A DNA stretch of 64,000 nt from Acinetobacter gyllenbergii CIP 110306 = MTCC 11365 (GTDB taxonomy: Bacteria; Pseudomonadota; Gammaproteobacteria; Pseudomonadales; Moraxellaceae), in NCBI RefSeq assembly GCF_000413855.1, contig NZ_ATGG01000019.1, positions 1 through 64,000 on the forward strand. The letters run 5' to 3'. The notes below the pieces were generated by a model. The model was given only the letters and a program-made list of their open reading frames with translations, ran no database searches and was not told the origin of the DNA. Below are positions 9,795 through 18,831 of the stretch, in pieces. Numbering within the stretch: the first letter of the stretch is position 1; every line of letters starts with the position of its first letter. A program made the translations under genes and the position numbers.

Positions 9795-10277
9795 CTAACT
9801 CAAACGCTCAACAAATAAAATACCATCCAAATGATCCACCTCATGCTGAACAATACGCGCAGGAAAACCCTCAAAAGTGGTTTCAATCACTTCACCCTGT
9901 AAGGTGTAATAGCGAACTTTGACCGCTTGTGCCCGTTCAACCTGCCCACGTTCATCGGGCACACTGAGACAGCCCTCCTCACCCAAACAAGACTCTTGAG
10001 AAAACGCTAAAATTTCAGGATTGACCATCACCACAGCATCCATTTCAGGCGCATCGGGATAGCGTGGATTGGGACGCGATGCCACAATAATCAATCGCTT
10101 CGAGATATAGACCTGCGGTGCGGCAATCCCAACACCATTACGCTCCAGCATGGTCGCATGCATGGCAGAAGCCAATTGCAACAACCATTCACTATTAAAT
10201 TCCCCGTTCGCGACCGTTGCCGCTTTAATTTTTAGAACTTCTTCACCACGTTGTGCTACTGGTAGAATTACACTCAT
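9795..10277 (-). CDS. Peptide deformylase family protein
   Basis: A 160-residue metalloenzyme of the peptide deformylase family, which removes the N-formyl group from new proteins. All three family motifs are present: GVGIAAPQV (48-56), EEGCLSVP (100-107, metal ligand Cys103) and QHEVDHLDG (144-152, ligands His145 and His149). Metal site and general base are therefore intact. It is not next to fmt, the usual neighbour of the housekeeping def gene, so it is probably a second copy. The start ATG at 10277 fits the family N-terminus. Confidence 0.9.
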   Translation of the reverse strand: MSVILPVAQRGEEVLKIKAATVANGEFNSEWLLQLASAMHATMLERNGVGIAAPQVYISKRLIIVASRPNPRYPDAPEMDAVVMVNPEILAFSQESCLGEEGCLSVPDERGQVERAQAVKVRYYTLQGEVIETTFEGFPARIVQHEVDHLDGILFVERLS

Positions 10278-10397
10278 CCCACGCCCTTATAATTGTTTTG
10301 ACCAAATAGTGAATATTATCGTATTGGATATTTTATCGCGTTACCATAATTTTCATTTAAGAATCTTGTCATAATATATTCGCGATAAAAATAACGC

Positions 10398-10613
10398 ATG
10401 GCAAAGCACATGAATGCAACTCAACTATTTCTAGGTGTCATCTTTAGCTCAATAGGCTTAGGCTATTTTATGTATGGCAAAAAGCAGAAAATGACTGTGC
10501 CTTTAGTCTGTGGTTTGGTCTTGATGCTCTTTACCTATTTTATTGATAGCACGGCCATGATCAGTATCATTGGCGTGGCGCTTTCGATTGTTCCCTACTT
10601 CCTGCGCTTCTAA
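10398..10613 (+). CDS. Small two-to-three-helix membrane protein
   Basis: A 71-residue protein with hydrophobic segments at about 7-24, 32-48 and 52-70, separated by the basic turn YGKKQKM. It resembles the short conserved membrane proteins of unknown role common in Acinetobacter. The start may be this ATG or the one four codons later; neither has a strong ribosome-binding site. It is divergent from the deformylase gene. Confidence 0.6.
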   Translation: MAKHMNATQLFLGVIFSSIGLGYFMYGKKQKMTVPLVCGLVLMLFTYFIDSTAMISIIGVALSIVPYFLRF

Positions 10614-10615
10614 AT

Positions 10616-10648
10616 AAAAAAACTCCCCACATGGAGAGCTTTCTTTCC
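10616..10648. terminator. Probable two-way terminator
   Basis: AAAAACTCC and GGAGAG-CTTT form a short hairpin around CCACAT between two converging genes, with A-runs on one side and T-rich sequence on the other. Confidence 0.45.
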
Positions 10649-10655
10649 TGCAAAA

Positions 10656-11147
10656 TTAAAGGTGTTTCTTTAATTCATCGGCCACGATCTCGATTTCAAG
10701 CGTGCTGAATTTACGGATTTCACCTTCTGCATGCTTCTCTAGCATACCGCCAATCAAAGGTACTTTAACTTTAACCGTCCACGTTAAAGAGATATTCACT
10801 TTTTCACTATCACCCGTAACACTGCGCTCGCCCTTCGCTTCCAAAGGCAGGTTTGCACCCAATTCAACTGTCGAGGTTAAGTTTTTCAAATGGGTAATAT
10901 CAGCACGTTTTAAACGGAACGCATTTTTTAATAATTTTTTCGCCACCTCTGGAATATTGACATCCAGATTATATTCACGGCGTAAGGTATAAATATCACC
11001 ATTAATATTCGATTCGATAATTTCCAAGTTCTCACCCGGAATACGTTTACACACTGCTTCATGCAATGAAGTATCCGCCACCAGTCTTGAAAAGTCCTCA
11101 ATTGAAACACCATGAATTGTTTCATTAACCGTAAATTGATGTGCCAT
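10656..11147 (-). CDS. DUF2505 family protein
   Basis: A 163-residue soluble protein starting MAHQFTVNETI. Its all-through pattern (N-terminal MAHxFxVxxxI, central NxxGDIYTLRREYN-like strands, later VSGDSEKVN and LIGGMLEKHAEGEI) fits DUF2505, a START/Bet v 1-like hydrophobic-ligand fold. The end of the protein, GGMLEKHAEGEI, resembles the C-terminal helix of that fold. Function unknown. The ATG at 11147 is chosen because it begins the family motif; an in-frame ATG at 11192 lies upstream. Confidence 0.75.
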   Translation of the reverse strand: MAHQFTVNETIHGVSIEDFSRLVADTSLHEAVCKRIPGENLEIIESNINGDIYTLRREYNLDVNIPEVAKKLLKNAFRLKRADITHLKNLTSTVELGANLPLEAKGERSVTGDSEKVNISLTWTVKVKVPLIGGMLEKHAEGEIRKFSTLEIEIVADELKKHL

Positions 11148-11254
11148 TTTTAAATGTCCATTTCGTTTTATTAGGATGTCATCATTGCGCAAAAGTATAG
11201 CATTCTCATTTAGATCACAAAATCTGATCAGACAAAAAAGGATGACTGCTTGGA

Positions 11255-11545
11255 TTAGTTATTTTTATTGTAATGATGCCGTATGCCTAATTTGACCGTG
11301 ACCCGTTCCATACGGCTGATATATAGATAATGATCGCCATATTCAATCACCGCATAAAAATGTTCTGCTCCATCATCTAAACCTGTGGCTGACCACGTGG
11401 TGCCTTGCGGAAACGCATCTAACCATGCCGCTTTGTAGAAATCTGAAACCGAATCAAAATCCAAATAAAACGCTGGATCAGCCATAATTTTGGCTGCCAT
11501 CTGGTCAAATTTTTGTTGTTTAAACGCCTCTAAACTCAATAACAC
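11255..11545 (-). CDS. Conserved hypothetical protein, 96 residues
   Basis: A small acidic-aromatic soluble protein with no signal peptide or membrane segment. The N-terminal half is helical (LEAFKQQKFDQMAAKIM) and the C-terminal half looks like beta strands (HFYAVIEYGDHYLYISRMERVTV). I do not recognise a domain. It sits alone between the DUF2505 gene and the universal stress gene. Confidence 0.6.
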   Translation of the reverse strand: MLLSLEAFKQQKFDQMAAKIMADPAFYLDFDSVSDFYKAAWLDAFPQGTTWSATGLDDGAEHFYAVIEYGDHYLYISRMERVTVKLGIRHHYNKNN

Positions 11546-11792
11546 AAAGCTTCCTTCTGATTTAAATCGTGCTTGAATTGCATGGTTAACTCTCAGCTTT
11601 ATTTTCCACTGAATTACAAAAATACAGTGATTTTCTTATGCTGCTATTTTGCTGCGGAATATGCTGTTTTTCTACATTATTTTCAGTTTTATCATATATT
11701 TTTAAGCCGTTCTGATTTGCTAGTGCAGGCTCAATATGTTATCACCTTGTTATGTTTTCTATTTTTACAACGATAAACGATAAGGAGTAAAT

Positions 11793-12233
11793 ATGTCTTA
11801 CCAAAATATTTTAGTTCCTGTTGATGACTCTCCAATTTCCTATGCCGCAGTCGAACATGCGCTTTCTTTAGCAAAACTCTCTGGGGCAAAAGTCACTATC
11901 CTGAGTGTGGTTGCGGTTGACCCATTTGTCGGTGTGGATTTTTATCAGGTTGCCCCTGCAGTGACCGATTATTTTATGCAAGCCGAGGCACAAGCCAAAA
12001 CACAACTACAAGACATTTCTCAATCCTTTGTCCGTGATGGCATTCAGGTGAATACCAAAATTCATCATGGCACAGCCAGTGAAGGCATTATCTTTGTTGC
12101 CGATGAAATCGGAGCTGATCTGATTATTATGGGTTCACATGGCCGCACAGGGGTAAAACGTTTATTGCTGGGTAGCGTGGCCCGTGCCGTTTTAACCGAA
12201 TCACACATTCCAGTATTGATCGTGAAGCAATAA
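11793..12233 (+). CDS. Universal stress protein (UspA family)
   Basis: A 146-residue cytosolic protein with the USP fold. It starts YQNILVPVDDSP, where the Asp binds the adenine side of ATP, and ends with the nucleotide loop GSHGRTGVKRLLLGSVA, matching G-x2-G-x9-G-S. It is therefore the ATP-binding type. AAGGAG lies ahead of the ATG. A strong terminator follows at once, so it is a single-gene unit. Confidence 0.95.
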   Translation: MSYQNILVPVDDSPISYAAVEHALSLAKLSGAKVTILSVVAVDPFVGVDFYQVAPAVTDYFMQAEAQAKTQLQDISQSFVRDGIQVNTKIHHGTASEGIIFVADEIGADLIIMGSHGRTGVKRLLLGSVARAVLTESHIPVLIVKQ

Positions 12234-12249
12234 CGCTTTGCTTGAAGTG

Positions 12250-12283
12250 AAAAAACCTTGTGTCTCGGCACAAGGTTTTTTTA
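12250..12283 (+). terminator. Rho-independent terminator after the universal stress gene
   Basis: Stem AACCTTGTG / CACAAGGTT with loop TCTCGG, flanked by an A-run on the left and a T7 run on the right. Confidence 0.9.
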
Positions 12284-12473
12284 TTGTCTCAAAGTTAGGG
12301 ATTTGACCGCTCCGCCCCCCCATATTGATCATTTTCAACCCTATTCCAGCCCTGTAAAAGATGTTTCACTCAAACCTAGGCATTGCATTCACTTTCCCAC
12401 GAAAGTGAGAAGATGACCGTCAATAAAAACAGCATGTTTAAGAATAAGACACAGTTTTACAAGGATGATCAAT

Positions 12474-13715
12474 ATGAAACTCAATCCAATGGTGATTGCC
12501 CTCTGTGGGATGTGCATCAGTACATTAAACCACGCTGCGGCACTGGATCAATCGGGACAATCCATTCTCCCTTTTCTGGAAAATGGCAATTATGTCGAGG
12601 TCAATGCCACAGCTGTTGATGCTGATATTTCAGGAAAAATTCGTAATCGTCCAGAACTGGTCAATGATCCGCAAAATCTTAACTCAGGCAATATGGGCAA
12701 TAGCTTTCAATATTATAGTGCCGCACTCAAACTCCAACTGACTGATCGAATCAGCTTTGGTCTGCTCTATGACCAGCCTTTTGGTGCCGATATTACTTAT
12801 CCAATACAATCGAATAATACCTTTTCGGATAATGAATTTACCCAGCAAGGCACATCGGTCAATGTTGATACCGAAAGTATTAGCATGATTTTGGGTGTCA
12901 ATCCTTTTAGCAATTTTCAACTCTATGGCGGTGCCGTCTATCAATCGGTCAAAGGTGATGTCGCGCTGCGTGGTAATTCATACAGCGAAGCCTTTAATGG
13001 CTATGATGCCAAATTTAAACAGGATCATGCTGTCGGTTGGCTGGCAGGCCTGAGCTATCAAATTCCAGATATTGCCTTAAAAGCTGCGGTGACCTATCGC
13101 TCCAAGATCGACCACGATATGCAAGTGACTGAGACCATGTTCGGTCAACCGTTAGAAGCAACTACGCCAAGTAAAACCAAAATTTCGACACCACAATCGG
13201 TGAATGTTGATTTTCAAACTGGTGTGTATAAAGACACACTGCTCTATACCAATCTACGTTGGGTCAACTGGAAAGATTTCCATATCCGCCCTACTCAGTT
13301 TGGTGCAGTTACGGAGTATCTAACAGGTTTGATCAGTGAAGGAAGCTATACGGGTGGTTTTGATTTAGACAGCTATCAAAAAGATCAATGGACGGTCAAT
13401 GTCGGACTTGGACATCAGTTTACTGAAAAATGGAGTGCATCGACTGAAGTCAGTTGGGACTCTGGTACAGGCGACCCTGCATCCACGTTGAATCCAACCA
13501 AAGGGTCTTGGGGTATTGGTCTAGGCGCTCAGTTTAATCCTGCCCCGAACTATTTTATTGCCGCTGGAGTTAAATACTTCTGGTTAGGTGATGTGGTTGC
13601 CGAAGACGGTACCTATTATATTCCTGTACCAGGGATTAAACCTATTGCTGAACAGGCCGATTTTAAAGATAACAGTGCAATCGCTTATGGTTTGAAAATA
13701 GGCTATCACTTTTAA
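12474..13715 (+). CDS. FadL/OmpP1-type outer membrane protein
   Basis: A 413-residue outer-membrane beta-barrel of the FadL family, which lets hydrophobic substrates such as fatty acids or aromatics across. It has a signal peptide (MKLNPMVIALCGMCISTLNHAAA) and alternating amphipathic strands through to a C-terminal aromatic residue (IGYHF). Blocks such as ISFGLLYDQPFGADI and LKAAVTYRSKIDH are typical of the family. I choose the ATG at 12474 because AAGGA lies eight bases ahead; the ATG at 12465 overlaps that site. It stands alone; its substrate cannot be read from context. Confidence 0.88.
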   Translation: MKLNPMVIALCGMCISTLNHAAALDQSGQSILPFLENGNYVEVNATAVDADISGKIRNRPELVNDPQNLNSGNMGNSFQYYSAALKLQLTDRISFGLLYDQPFGADITYPIQSNNTFSDNEFTQQGTSVNVDTESISMILGVNPFSNFQLYGGAVYQSVKGDVALRGNSYSEAFNGYDAKFKQDHAVGWLAGLSYQIPDIALKAAVTYRSKIDHDMQVTETMFGQPLEATTPSKTKISTPQSVNVDFQTGVYKDTLLYTNLRWVNWKDFHIRPTQFGAVTEYLTGLISEGSYTGGFDLDSYQKDQWTVNVGLGHQFTEKWSASTEVSWDSGTGDPASTLNPTKGSWGIGLGAQFNPAPNYFIAAGVKYFWLGDVVAEDGTYYIPVPGIKPIAEQADFKDNSAIAYGLKIGYHF

Positions 13716-13731
13716 TCACGACATCTCATCA

Positions 13732-13780
13732 AGCCAAATAGGAACAGATCTGCTTCTGGTCTTGCTCCTACTTGGCTATT
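13732..13780 (+). terminator. Probable terminator of the FadL-type gene
   Basis: AGCCAA-A-TAGGA pairs with TCCTA-C-TTGGCT across a loop of about 20 bases and is followed by ATTTTC. It begins about 15 bases after the stop codon. Confidence 0.6.
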
Positions 13781-13860
13781 TTCTGGCTTTCAATCAACGG
13801 ATTAGTTTAGAATCTCAAAGCATTATTTTAATAATGAATGTCATCTCTCGGAAAAATCCA

Positions 13861-14229
13861 ATGAAAAAAATCGCTCTTGTCTTTTCAATATTTATATCTA
13901 GCTTCGTTTTTCCTTTTACCACTTATGCCAATCCGACTGATCCCAAAGAAAGTATGGATATTTTTATGGGCACCTTAACGATAAAGGATAACAAAGCCAT
14001 TTTGACACGATGCGATATTGCACAGAATGAATATGTGTTGAAAGATGCAGACTGGTCGAATGAAAAGGCGGTATCAAGTTTTCTCTCCAAAGCCACGATA
14101 CTCAAACAGCCGATTTATGCAGAAGTAATTGCAGCATATAAAAATGAAAAAGATATTAACATCCTCTTGGTTGATTCCATTGACAATCTGACTGAAGCAA
14201 AAAGCTGCCATTTGAGTGATTTATTTTAA
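13861..14229 (+). CDS. Small secreted protein of unknown function
   Basis: A 122-residue protein whose N-terminus (MKKIALVFSIFISSFVFPFTTYA) is a signal peptide with a cut before NPTDP, so it is probably periplasmic. The mature part holds two cysteines (LTRCDIAQ and AKSCHLS) that could form a disulfide. The ATG at 13861 begins the leader; the frame is open further upstream but without a credible start. No domain recognised. Confidence 0.65.
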   Translation: MKKIALVFSIFISSFVFPFTTYANPTDPKESMDIFMGTLTIKDNKAILTRCDIAQNEYVLKDADWSNEKAVSSFLSKATILKQPIYAEVIAAYKNEKDINILLVDSIDNLTEAKSCHLSDLF

Positions 14230-14282
14230 AACTCCAAATACACGGCAGATTTTTAGATCAAATATTGGTAATCGCAATACCG

Positions 14283-15446
14283 TTATTCACTAAAGGTTTG
14301 CCATGTCTCAAAAGCATGTGTGCGATACAGCTTTAACACGGAAAACTGAGGAATAATTGCTTCACTCTGCGTTGGTCTTAAAAATACAAAATCATCGACT
14401 TGAATATCACAATCCTTCGGTACATTAACCAATTCCTGATTACTGCTACGCCCGTACAATGCGTGAGTATGTGCTTGATGAGGATAAATATAATCAGCCA
14501 ACCAATAGCCACCATAAATAAACAGTGCCTTACATTTATGTGGCAATTTATCCAATAAAGACATAGAGGGAAGCTGGGTAAATGGCAGTATTTTTAATAC
14601 AGGCGCAGCAATCCATAACGCAGGTTGTAAGGCTCTTAAAAAATCACTGTCAAAATCACTTGGTTTTAATAGCATTGAACCAAAAGACAAATCGTTGCAG
14701 ACACTTTCAGTGGTATGAAAGCTAAAGGTTGGACTGCCACCGCCATTAAAACAAAGCTCATCGTGCCACAGCGTTGGGAACTGTTTTTGAATTAACTGTT
14801 TATAACAGGCATAGGTTTGCTGTGAGCTTTGATAAGCCAATTCAGGTTTTTTAATGATGGCTGGAATTTTAGTGACATGTGCATCATAACCCATCAAACC
14901 AGAAAGTTTTAAATACTGTGGATACTGTTGAATCAGCTTTAAAATTTCGGTTAGTTGCTGTGTCGACTGTACCCCACCACGATGTAAACCAACATCAATT
15001 TCAATATTCACATCCAAACACAGAGAATAGAGCTGAGCGATCTCGAGATATTGCTGTAAGCGTTGCTTAGTATCAATCAGCCATTGAATTTTGGCATTCG
15101 ACCACTCCGCATGCTGATCAAAAAATTGATGGACTGCTTGAGCAGGCATCGGCTTACCCAACAGAATATCGGCTTCGGCAAAATTTTCTAGGATCGAAAC
15201 AATATGTGGTTGGTGAAATACCATAAAGCGTTGCGTATTCAGTTGTTCAGATAACAACTTAAGTAGGTCTAGGCTTGCTAATGATTTCACGACCAAGCGT
15301 GCTTGTAAATGTTTGGCATGAGCAAGACGAATCTGAACATGCTGAATATTTTGTTTTAACGCTGCTTCATCGATGATCAGTTGCGGAGTCGCAATCCCCT
15401 GTTTTTTTAGATCGAGATTGAGTTGTTTAAAATAATGATCCAACAT
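14283..15446 (-). CDS. PLP fold-III enzyme, D-threonine aldolase / D-serine dehydratase-like
   Basis: A 387-residue enzyme with an alanine-racemase-type PLP barrel followed by a D-serine-dehydratase-like C-terminal domain. The N-terminal part has LIIDEAALKQNI and RLVVKSLASLDLLKLL, whose Lys should carry PLP; DVNIEIDVGLHRGGV and FNGGGSPTF bind the cofactor. In characterised D-threonine aldolases and D-serine dehydratases a metal site sits in a PxHxC or PxHxD motif; here the same place reads RPTQSE, so the usual metal ligands are absent. Reaction is therefore uncertain: aldolase, dehydratase or racemase. AAGG precedes the ATG at 15446. Confidence 0.8.
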   Translation of the reverse strand: MLDHYFKQLNLDLKKQGIATPQLIIDEAALKQNIQHVQIRLAHAKHLQARLVVKSLASLDLLKLLSEQLNTQRFMVFHQPHIVSILENFAEADILLGKPMPAQAVHQFFDQHAEWSNAKIQWLIDTKQRLQQYLEIAQLYSLCLDVNIEIDVGLHRGGVQSTQQLTEILKLIQQYPQYLKLSGLMGYDAHVTKIPAIIKKPELAYQSSQQTYACYKQLIQKQFPTLWHDELCFNGGGSPTFSFHTTESVCNDLSFGSMLLKPSDFDSDFLRALQPALWIAAPVLKILPFTQLPSMSLLDKLPHKCKALFIYGGYWLADYIYPHQAHTHALYGRSSNQELVNVPKDCDIQVDDFVFLRPTQSEAIIPQFSVLKLYRTHAFETWQTFSE

Positions 15447-15680
15447 GGCTATACCTTTTTTATTTAATCGTGATCCTAAAAAAACCATCTTATACGAGGG
15501 AATGTCATCTACAACCTGAGCAAGCCAAAGCGACTAAAGCTTTGGCAAAACGCAAGAGTTTAAATACATCTTATGCTTCTTAGGATGAAACCAAAGTAAA
15601 TCTAGCTGAAAGCTTCACCCTTAATTGGATGGGAATTCGATATGATTCCGTTAAGTACTTTCAACTCATAAAAATTCGAT
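15447..15680. other. Intergenic with a possible gene remnant
   Basis: Plus-strand reading between about 15490 and 15680 gives protein-like text (QAKATKALAKRKSL, stop, then ETKVNLAESFTLNWMGIRY) with no start codon context or ribosome site. This may be a decayed gene end or chance. No intact gene is present. Confidence 0.25.
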
Positions 15681-16967
15681 TTAACCTAAAAACAGCTTTT
15701 CCAGATAGGGATTTAAAAACTTAGCTTCTGGGTCAAGCTGCTGACGCAAAGCCATAAAATCATCCCACTTGGGATATAAAGTCCGAAGCTGTGTTTTGTT
15801 CATTTGATGCATTTTACCCCAATGCGGACGCCCTTGATATTTTTGCAAGATTGGCTCAACCACATCAAAAATCAAACGCGGGTCTTGCTTATGATATTGA
15901 TGCACCGAGATCGAAATGGAATCCTGCTGATAAAACGGACTGAGCCAAATATCATCCCCTTTGACAAAGCGAAATTCGAGCGGAAAAAAGGTGGCTACGT
16001 TATAACTTCTCAATGCGTGTAGCACCTCATCCAGACAGGCAATCCCTTGATCAACAGGAATCTGATACTCCATTTCATTGAACTTCGTATTGCGTGGTGT
16101 TGGAAATATCTTGCTCGACCAATCGATATAGGTCGTCGGTTTAACAAAAATGCCGAGTAGCTTCTGTAAGTACGGATTCAACGAAGGAAAATTTTTGGTC
16201 AGCTCTGAACAAAAGGTCAGTAAGGTATCATCCGATGGGAAATTTTCCTTACGGGGCAAAACCGCTTCATCTGTCTCATCCAAGGTTTTCAGCATCAACT
16301 GCTTTTCATAGGAAAATATAAAGCACTCAATATGTCGATGCTGATGTTTCCATTGCTGAATGTGTTGCATCATGTCCTCGACTGGACAAAGTTGAATGTG
16401 TTCTTTGAGTTTATAGCGCGGACGATTTTGCATAGTGATTTGGGTCAAGATGCCTAAGCACCCCAAAGAGACTCGCCCTGCGGCAAAGATTTCAGGATGC
16501 TCTGTGCGACTACATTTTAGGATTTCACCCGAAGCCGTCAATAGCTCAAAAGCTTCAACATAAGCTGAAATGCAATGTAAATCTGCACCTGTGCCATGTG
16601 TGCCTGTAGAGACTGCACCTGCCAGACTTTGCTGATCAATATCGCCTTGATTCATCAACGCCTGATTAATCGATTGCTGCTGTAAATGTTGGTCTAGGTC
16701 ATATAAGCGCGTGCCTGCATAAATACTACTCTGACATCGCTCAAGATCAGCCGATGCAATTCCCGCAATATGATCCAAAGACAATAAGGTTGCATCGGTA
16801 CACACCAACGGCGTAAAAGAATGCCCAGCACCGACTACCCGTATTTTTTTCTGCGCCTGAACAATGGACTGTAGTTCTTGAATATTGGCAGGTTGCAAAA
16901 TCTGTTGCGGCATAGATTTTTGAAAACCAGACCAGTTTGACCAAATGCCCTGTGTTAAATCACTCAT
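15681..16967 (-). CDS. FAD-linked sugar-lactone oxidase (D-arabinono-1,4-lactone oxidase family)
   Basis: A 428-residue flavoprotein of the VAO family. The N-terminal FAD domain has IRVVGAGHSFTPL, in which the His normally binds FAD covalently, and GAVSTGTHGTG for the pyrophosphate. The C-terminal ALO domain ends with GRPHWGKMH, the HWGK motif typical of aldono- and gulono-lactone oxidases. Expected reaction: oxidation of an aldonolactone or polyol with release of H2O2. Its ATG overlaps the ceramidase-like stop codon by four bases (ATGA), so the two are translated together. The real substrate is not known. Confidence 0.88.
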   Translation of the reverse strand: MSDLTQGIWSNWSGFQKSMPQQILQPANIQELQSIVQAQKKIRVVGAGHSFTPLVCTDATLLSLDHIAGIASADLERCQSSIYAGTRLYDLDQHLQQQSINQALMNQGDIDQQSLAGAVSTGTHGTGADLHCISAYVEAFELLTASGEILKCSRTEHPEIFAAGRVSLGCLGILTQITMQNRPRYKLKEHIQLCPVEDMMQHIQQWKHQHRHIECFIFSYEKQLMLKTLDETDEAVLPRKENFPSDDTLLTFCSELTKNFPSLNPYLQKLLGIFVKPTTYIDWSSKIFPTPRNTKFNEMEYQIPVDQGIACLDEVLHALRSYNVATFFPLEFRFVKGDDIWLSPFYQQDSISISVHQYHKQDPRLIFDVVEPILQKYQGRPHWGKMHQMNKTQLRTLYPKWDDFMALRQQLDPEAKFLNPYLEKLFLG

Positions 16968-18712
16968 ACTGCCTCTCCTTGGCTAACGGCAGTTTTTAAA
17001 TTGCCATGATTAGTGCGTTTTGCGAGTTCCTGCGCTGGAATATACGGTGGTCGTGTCATTTCATCGTAATGACGTTTATCTTTTTCTAATAATAACTGTT
17101 CTGCTAAGCCTTGGAACTTGCTCTGACAGGCTGCCAATGACCATTGACCAAATAAGGTATGCCCACCTTCATACGCCTGCACTTGGTATTCTTCATAGGT
17201 AGTGACATAACCCATGTAATCATTGCAGTACGATGCTAACCAAACTCTTTTAATCGAAGCCTGTGCGGCAAGCATCTGTTTAACTGTATCAACCACCCGC
17301 TGCCCTGCAATAGTGGTAAATTCGCCCGGACAACATATCAATGCCAAAGACCCTAATCGTACAATCTGTAAGGGAACCACACTTGGGACTAAAGGACTGT
17401 CCTGAATCGCACCCGCTTTCACTTGTCGGTTCATTTCTGCAATCAGCGGATCAAGAATACTTGGCGGAAAACCAATCTGTTGACCTAGGATCTTTTTGGC
17501 GCCTGCTTCCAGTAAAATCCGTTTCGGCCCTTGAGATGCATACAGCTGCTGATATGCTACAAAGTCTGCTGCTTTGGGATGTTTGATTTTTTGTTTGCGA
17601 AATTGATCGGCTAAAAATTGCATCCCCATCATTAAGGGTTTAGGCGCACCTAGACCATCGACAGGCGTACCTGCAAAAAATGCGGTGCCATGACAAGGCT
17701 GGCTGGTCTTTGCATGCTTTTGACCATCTGCAAATGCATCGGGAATCTCAATATTGGTCAGATCCACATAGGACAAAACAGCATCAATCTTGCCTTCAAC
17801 TTTTTGCAAATTTTTAGCAATATTCCCCTGTAAGCTAGTTAAAGCCAATTCACTCTGATAACGCCCATTTTGTTGCGCATATTGATACTCCTGCTCACCT
17901 TTAATTTGATTGCGAATCTTGAGCTGATCTTTACCATGGAAATGCGGTGATACATCCCCAGCGGTTGCTTGGGCAAAAATCGTGACTGGATTATCAACTC
18001 CTTGCTCAATTAAAGCCTGCTCAGAAAATGCAGCTGCATAACCCTTGTTATCGCCATCATAGGCTTTTAAGGAATTTCCCAAACAAGTCGCATGTACCCC
18101 AAATAATGAAATAAAGGACTGCAATTTTTGTTCACGATAAAAACCAAGCAATTGCATTTCACGATTCAAAGCCAAATGCGTTTCGGCATCAGTGCGTGGC
18201 AAAACCTCTGGATTACGATTATAGGCTTTGATCGAACGATTCCATGCCACAGCGGTATGTTCTGAAAAATGTTGCGTGCCCAAGAAAATCTCGGTGTCTT
18301 GTTCAGATACAATCGCATTTTGAATACTCAGTACAATCGCCTCGACAATTGCACTGAGATGCTCAGGCACAAAACCGGGTGTTGGCATATTATATAAAGC
18401 TTCATAACCGCAACCACCAGGCCCAGAGTGGGTATGGGTTGCCATTAACACCAGTTGATTTTCATCAAATGGCGTACCTATGATTTGCGTGAGTCGCGCT
18501 ACCGTTTGGCTGCGCATGGCATGGGTAATACAACCTAAATCAAGACAACAAAGCAGCAGTCGATGATCGGATGAATCGACAATACTCACGCTACGTGCAA
18601 ATAAAGCTGTGCGCTGTTCATAGGCCCGATGTGACCATTGCCCATAACCAAACATGGCATAGCCTTTCGGTGTAACTTTGATTTGTTGTTTATCCCAGCC
18701 CACTTGATACAT
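16964..18712 (-). CDS. Neutral/alkaline ceramidase-like hydrolase
   Basis: A 582-residue protein matching the N-terminal catalytic domain of neutral/alkaline non-lysosomal ceramidases. Seen motifs: zinc-binding THTHSGPGG and the AGDVSPHFHG block that corresponds to the nucleophile-serine GDVSPN of ceramidases. No clear signal peptide is visible, so it may be cytoplasmic, and the C-terminal Ig-like domain of full ceramidases (about 650-700 residues in all) seems missing. AAGGGA precedes the start. First gene of a two-gene unit with the lactone oxidase; an AraC-type regulator is divergent, probably its controller. Family good; substrate (ceramide or another amide lipid) uncertain. Confidence 0.83.
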   Translation of the reverse strand: MYQVGWDKQQIKVTPKGYAMFGYGQWSHRAYEQRTALFARSVSIVDSSDHRLLLCCLDLGCITHAMRSQTVARLTQIIGTPFDENQLVLMATHTHSGPGGCGYEALYNMPTPGFVPEHLSAIVEAIVLSIQNAIVSEQDTEIFLGTQHFSEHTAVAWNRSIKAYNRNPEVLPRTDAETHLALNREMQLLGFYREQKLQSFISLFGVHATCLGNSLKAYDGDNKGYAAAFSEQALIEQGVDNPVTIFAQATAGDVSPHFHGKDQLKIRNQIKGEQEYQYAQQNGRYQSELALTSLQGNIAKNLQKVEGKIDAVLSYVDLTNIEIPDAFADGQKHAKTSQPCHGTAFFAGTPVDGLGAPKPLMMGMQFLADQFRKQKIKHPKAADFVAYQQLYASQGPKRILLEAGAKKILGQQIGFPPSILDPLIAEMNRQVKAGAIQDSPLVPSVVPLQIVRLGSLALICCPGEFTTIAGQRVVDTVKQMLAAQASIKRVWLASYCNDYMGYVTTYEEYQVQAYEGGHTLFGQWSLAACQSKFQGLAEQLLLEKDKRHYDEMTRPPYIPAQELAKRTNHGNLKTAVSQGEAV

Positions 18713-18831
18713 TGGCGCGTCCCTTTCTCAGTTCTTTTTCTAACTGTGTTAAAGCCTGTTGAAAGTTAATCAAAATTATGCGATACCCAACAGGGTTAAA
18801 GACACTTTTCTTTGGGGGGCAAAACGGACTT

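Noticed and set aside
11573..11776. 67-residue ORF in the gap before the universal stress gene
   Set aside because: Composition rich in Phe, Tyr, Leu and Cys, no ribosome site and no family resemblance; likely chance.
12383..12619. 78-residue ORF overlapping the start of the FadL-type gene
   Set aside because: Runs out of frame through the signal-peptide region of a clear gene.
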